In this document: piece by piece, positions 34,122 through 34,871 of the stretch | Numbering within the stretch: the first letter of the stretch is position 1 | How the letters are laid out: each line of letters opens with the position of its first letter | IMG/VR virus record: IMGVR_UViG_3300010885_056571 | Span: 1-34,871 of that record | Strand: one strand, 5' to 3' | Source: a virus | Length of the DNA stretch: 34,871 nt | Made by a program: the position numbers and the translations under genes | The notes under the pieces: model-generated | What the model was told of the DNA's origin: nothing | Database searches by the model: none | The model's input: only the letters and a program-made list of their open reading frames with translations

Positions 34122-34871
34122 ATGGCACAAGCAGGAGTATATACACACGCATTTGATTTTTATTATAAATGGATTCCAACTGGGTCAGGAGTAATCACAA
34201 ATTTATCTTGGAGTCAGCATTACGTATACGTCAATGGTACTACTAAACCAAATGCAGCAATGTCAGCTTCATGGTACAACTATCCTCCTTTTGGAATACC
34301 AGCAGCGACGGGTAGTATATTAACAAGACACACCTCATCAATAACAACTAAAGATGGAGCATTAGCTTGGGGTAGCGCAGCAAGTGATTTTTTATGGAAT
34401 GTGTTAACACCATCAATGTCATATATACAAAGCAATGATACAATAAGATATGACACCACTTACAGGTTTACTTATAATAGCGAGAGTTTAAATTATAAAG
34501 AATTTAAGATTATTGGATCTTCATTTGGAGTAGCTACGTATCCAATAACATCAAGTTGGATTGCATACGAACCAAGAATGATCAAGATTGCTTCAGGATC
34601 AACAAGTGTTGGTTATAGGATAAGAGGAGCTGGAACTGCTTACTTTCCAGCAGATGCACCAACTACTACACTTAATCCAGTATACAGTCTACCAAGCATA
34701 CACACATCACCAACAACAACTTACCCAGTAGTAGGACAAAATCCTACTATGATAACCTATGGAGACAATAGTACTGGGTCAAATGATGGAAGATTTTTTG
34801 ATTTAGCAGGAGGTTGTGGAATAACTAGATCAAGCATTAGCGCTTCCTTAGTTGCATTTGCAGCAAGTGCA
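34122..34871 (+). CDS. structural protein, N-terminal part (cut by the window end)
   Basis: From ATG 34122, one base after the previous stop, the frame is open for 250 codons to the end of the window. The product begins MAQAGVYTHAFDFYYKWIP and has the Ser/Thr/Tyr/Gly-rich, beta-strand composition of the neighbouring tail genes, with segments such as YVYVNGTTKPNAAMSASWYN and DTTYRFTYNSESLNYKEFKI, then SVGYRIRGAGTAYFP and a Pro/Thr-rich stretch (TTTLNPVYSL). The last visible part (MITYGDNSTGSNDGRFFDLA, then GGCGITRSS) is likely the start of another domain. The close spacing suggests co-expression with the 707-aa gene and a shared role in the tail periphery or fibres. No recognisable family; the 3' end is missing. 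Confidence 0.65.
   Translation, partial: MAQAGVYTHAFDFYYKWIPTGSGVITNLSWSQHYVYVNGTTKPNAAMSASWYNYPPFGIPAATGSILTRHTSSITTKDGALAWGSAASDFLWNVLTPSMSYIQSNDTIRYDTTYRFTYNSESLNYKEFKIIGSSFGVATYPITSSWIAYEPRMIKIASGSTSVGYRIRGAGTAYFPADAPTTTLNPVYSLPSIHTSPTTTYPVVGQNPTMITYGDNSTGSNDGRFFDLAGGCGITRSSISASLVAFAASA

Overview
The window is a tail and baseplate stretch of a contractile-tailed phage (Caudoviricetes) distantly related to T4. Every gene I can support is on the + strand. The T4 kinship rests on a gp55-like late sigma factor, a gp25-like and a gp6-like baseplate wedge protein in the T4 order, a gp5-like spike module, and gp46/gp47-type recombination functions. The DNA is AT-rich, most starts lack a Shine-Dalgarno sequence, and genes are packed with 1-8 nt overlaps or very short gaps. 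Weak SD use fits a Bacteroidota (perhaps flavobacterial) host, but that is inference, not proof. No tRNA, CRISPR array, integrase, IS element or host gene was seen. No stretch over 300 bases lacks a gene; the longest gap is 90 nt.

Layout: 1-1517 holds the end of an unknown gene, a gp55-like late-transcription sigma factor and two small unknown genes. 1520-6155 is a cell-wall-penetrating spike module: OB-type hub/spike protein, GH108-like muramidase, beta-helix spike protein and M15 peptidase. The first three follow the domain order of T4 gp5, but as separate genes. 6155-9870 holds a 1068-aa coiled-coil protein (hub or tape-measure candidate) and a small helical protein. 9870-12185 holds gp25 and gp6; gp6 is broken into two frames by a one-base shift near 11799. 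12187-27445 holds seven large structural proteins: wedge and fibre candidates with two tandem Ig-domain paralogues, a giant P2-gpI-like protein with a lectin-like insert, and two proteins sharing a C-terminal module.

27449-31980 is a DNA-metabolism cassette inserted among structural genes: a T7 endonuclease I-type Holliday-junction resolvase, a zinc-finger/Toprim primase, and one polypeptide combining Mre11/SbcD (gp47) nuclease with Rad50/SbcC (gp46) ATPase. From 31997 to the end are two further structural genes, the last cut by the window edge.

Regulation: the exact 8-mer TATTTATA lies in six of the nine intergenic gaps of 16 nt or more, each time 4-24 nt before a start codon. With a gp55-like sigma factor encoded in the window, it is a good candidate for this phage's late promoter element. 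It is the reverse complement of the T4 late box TATAAATA. One clear intrinsic terminator sits at 25632-25659.
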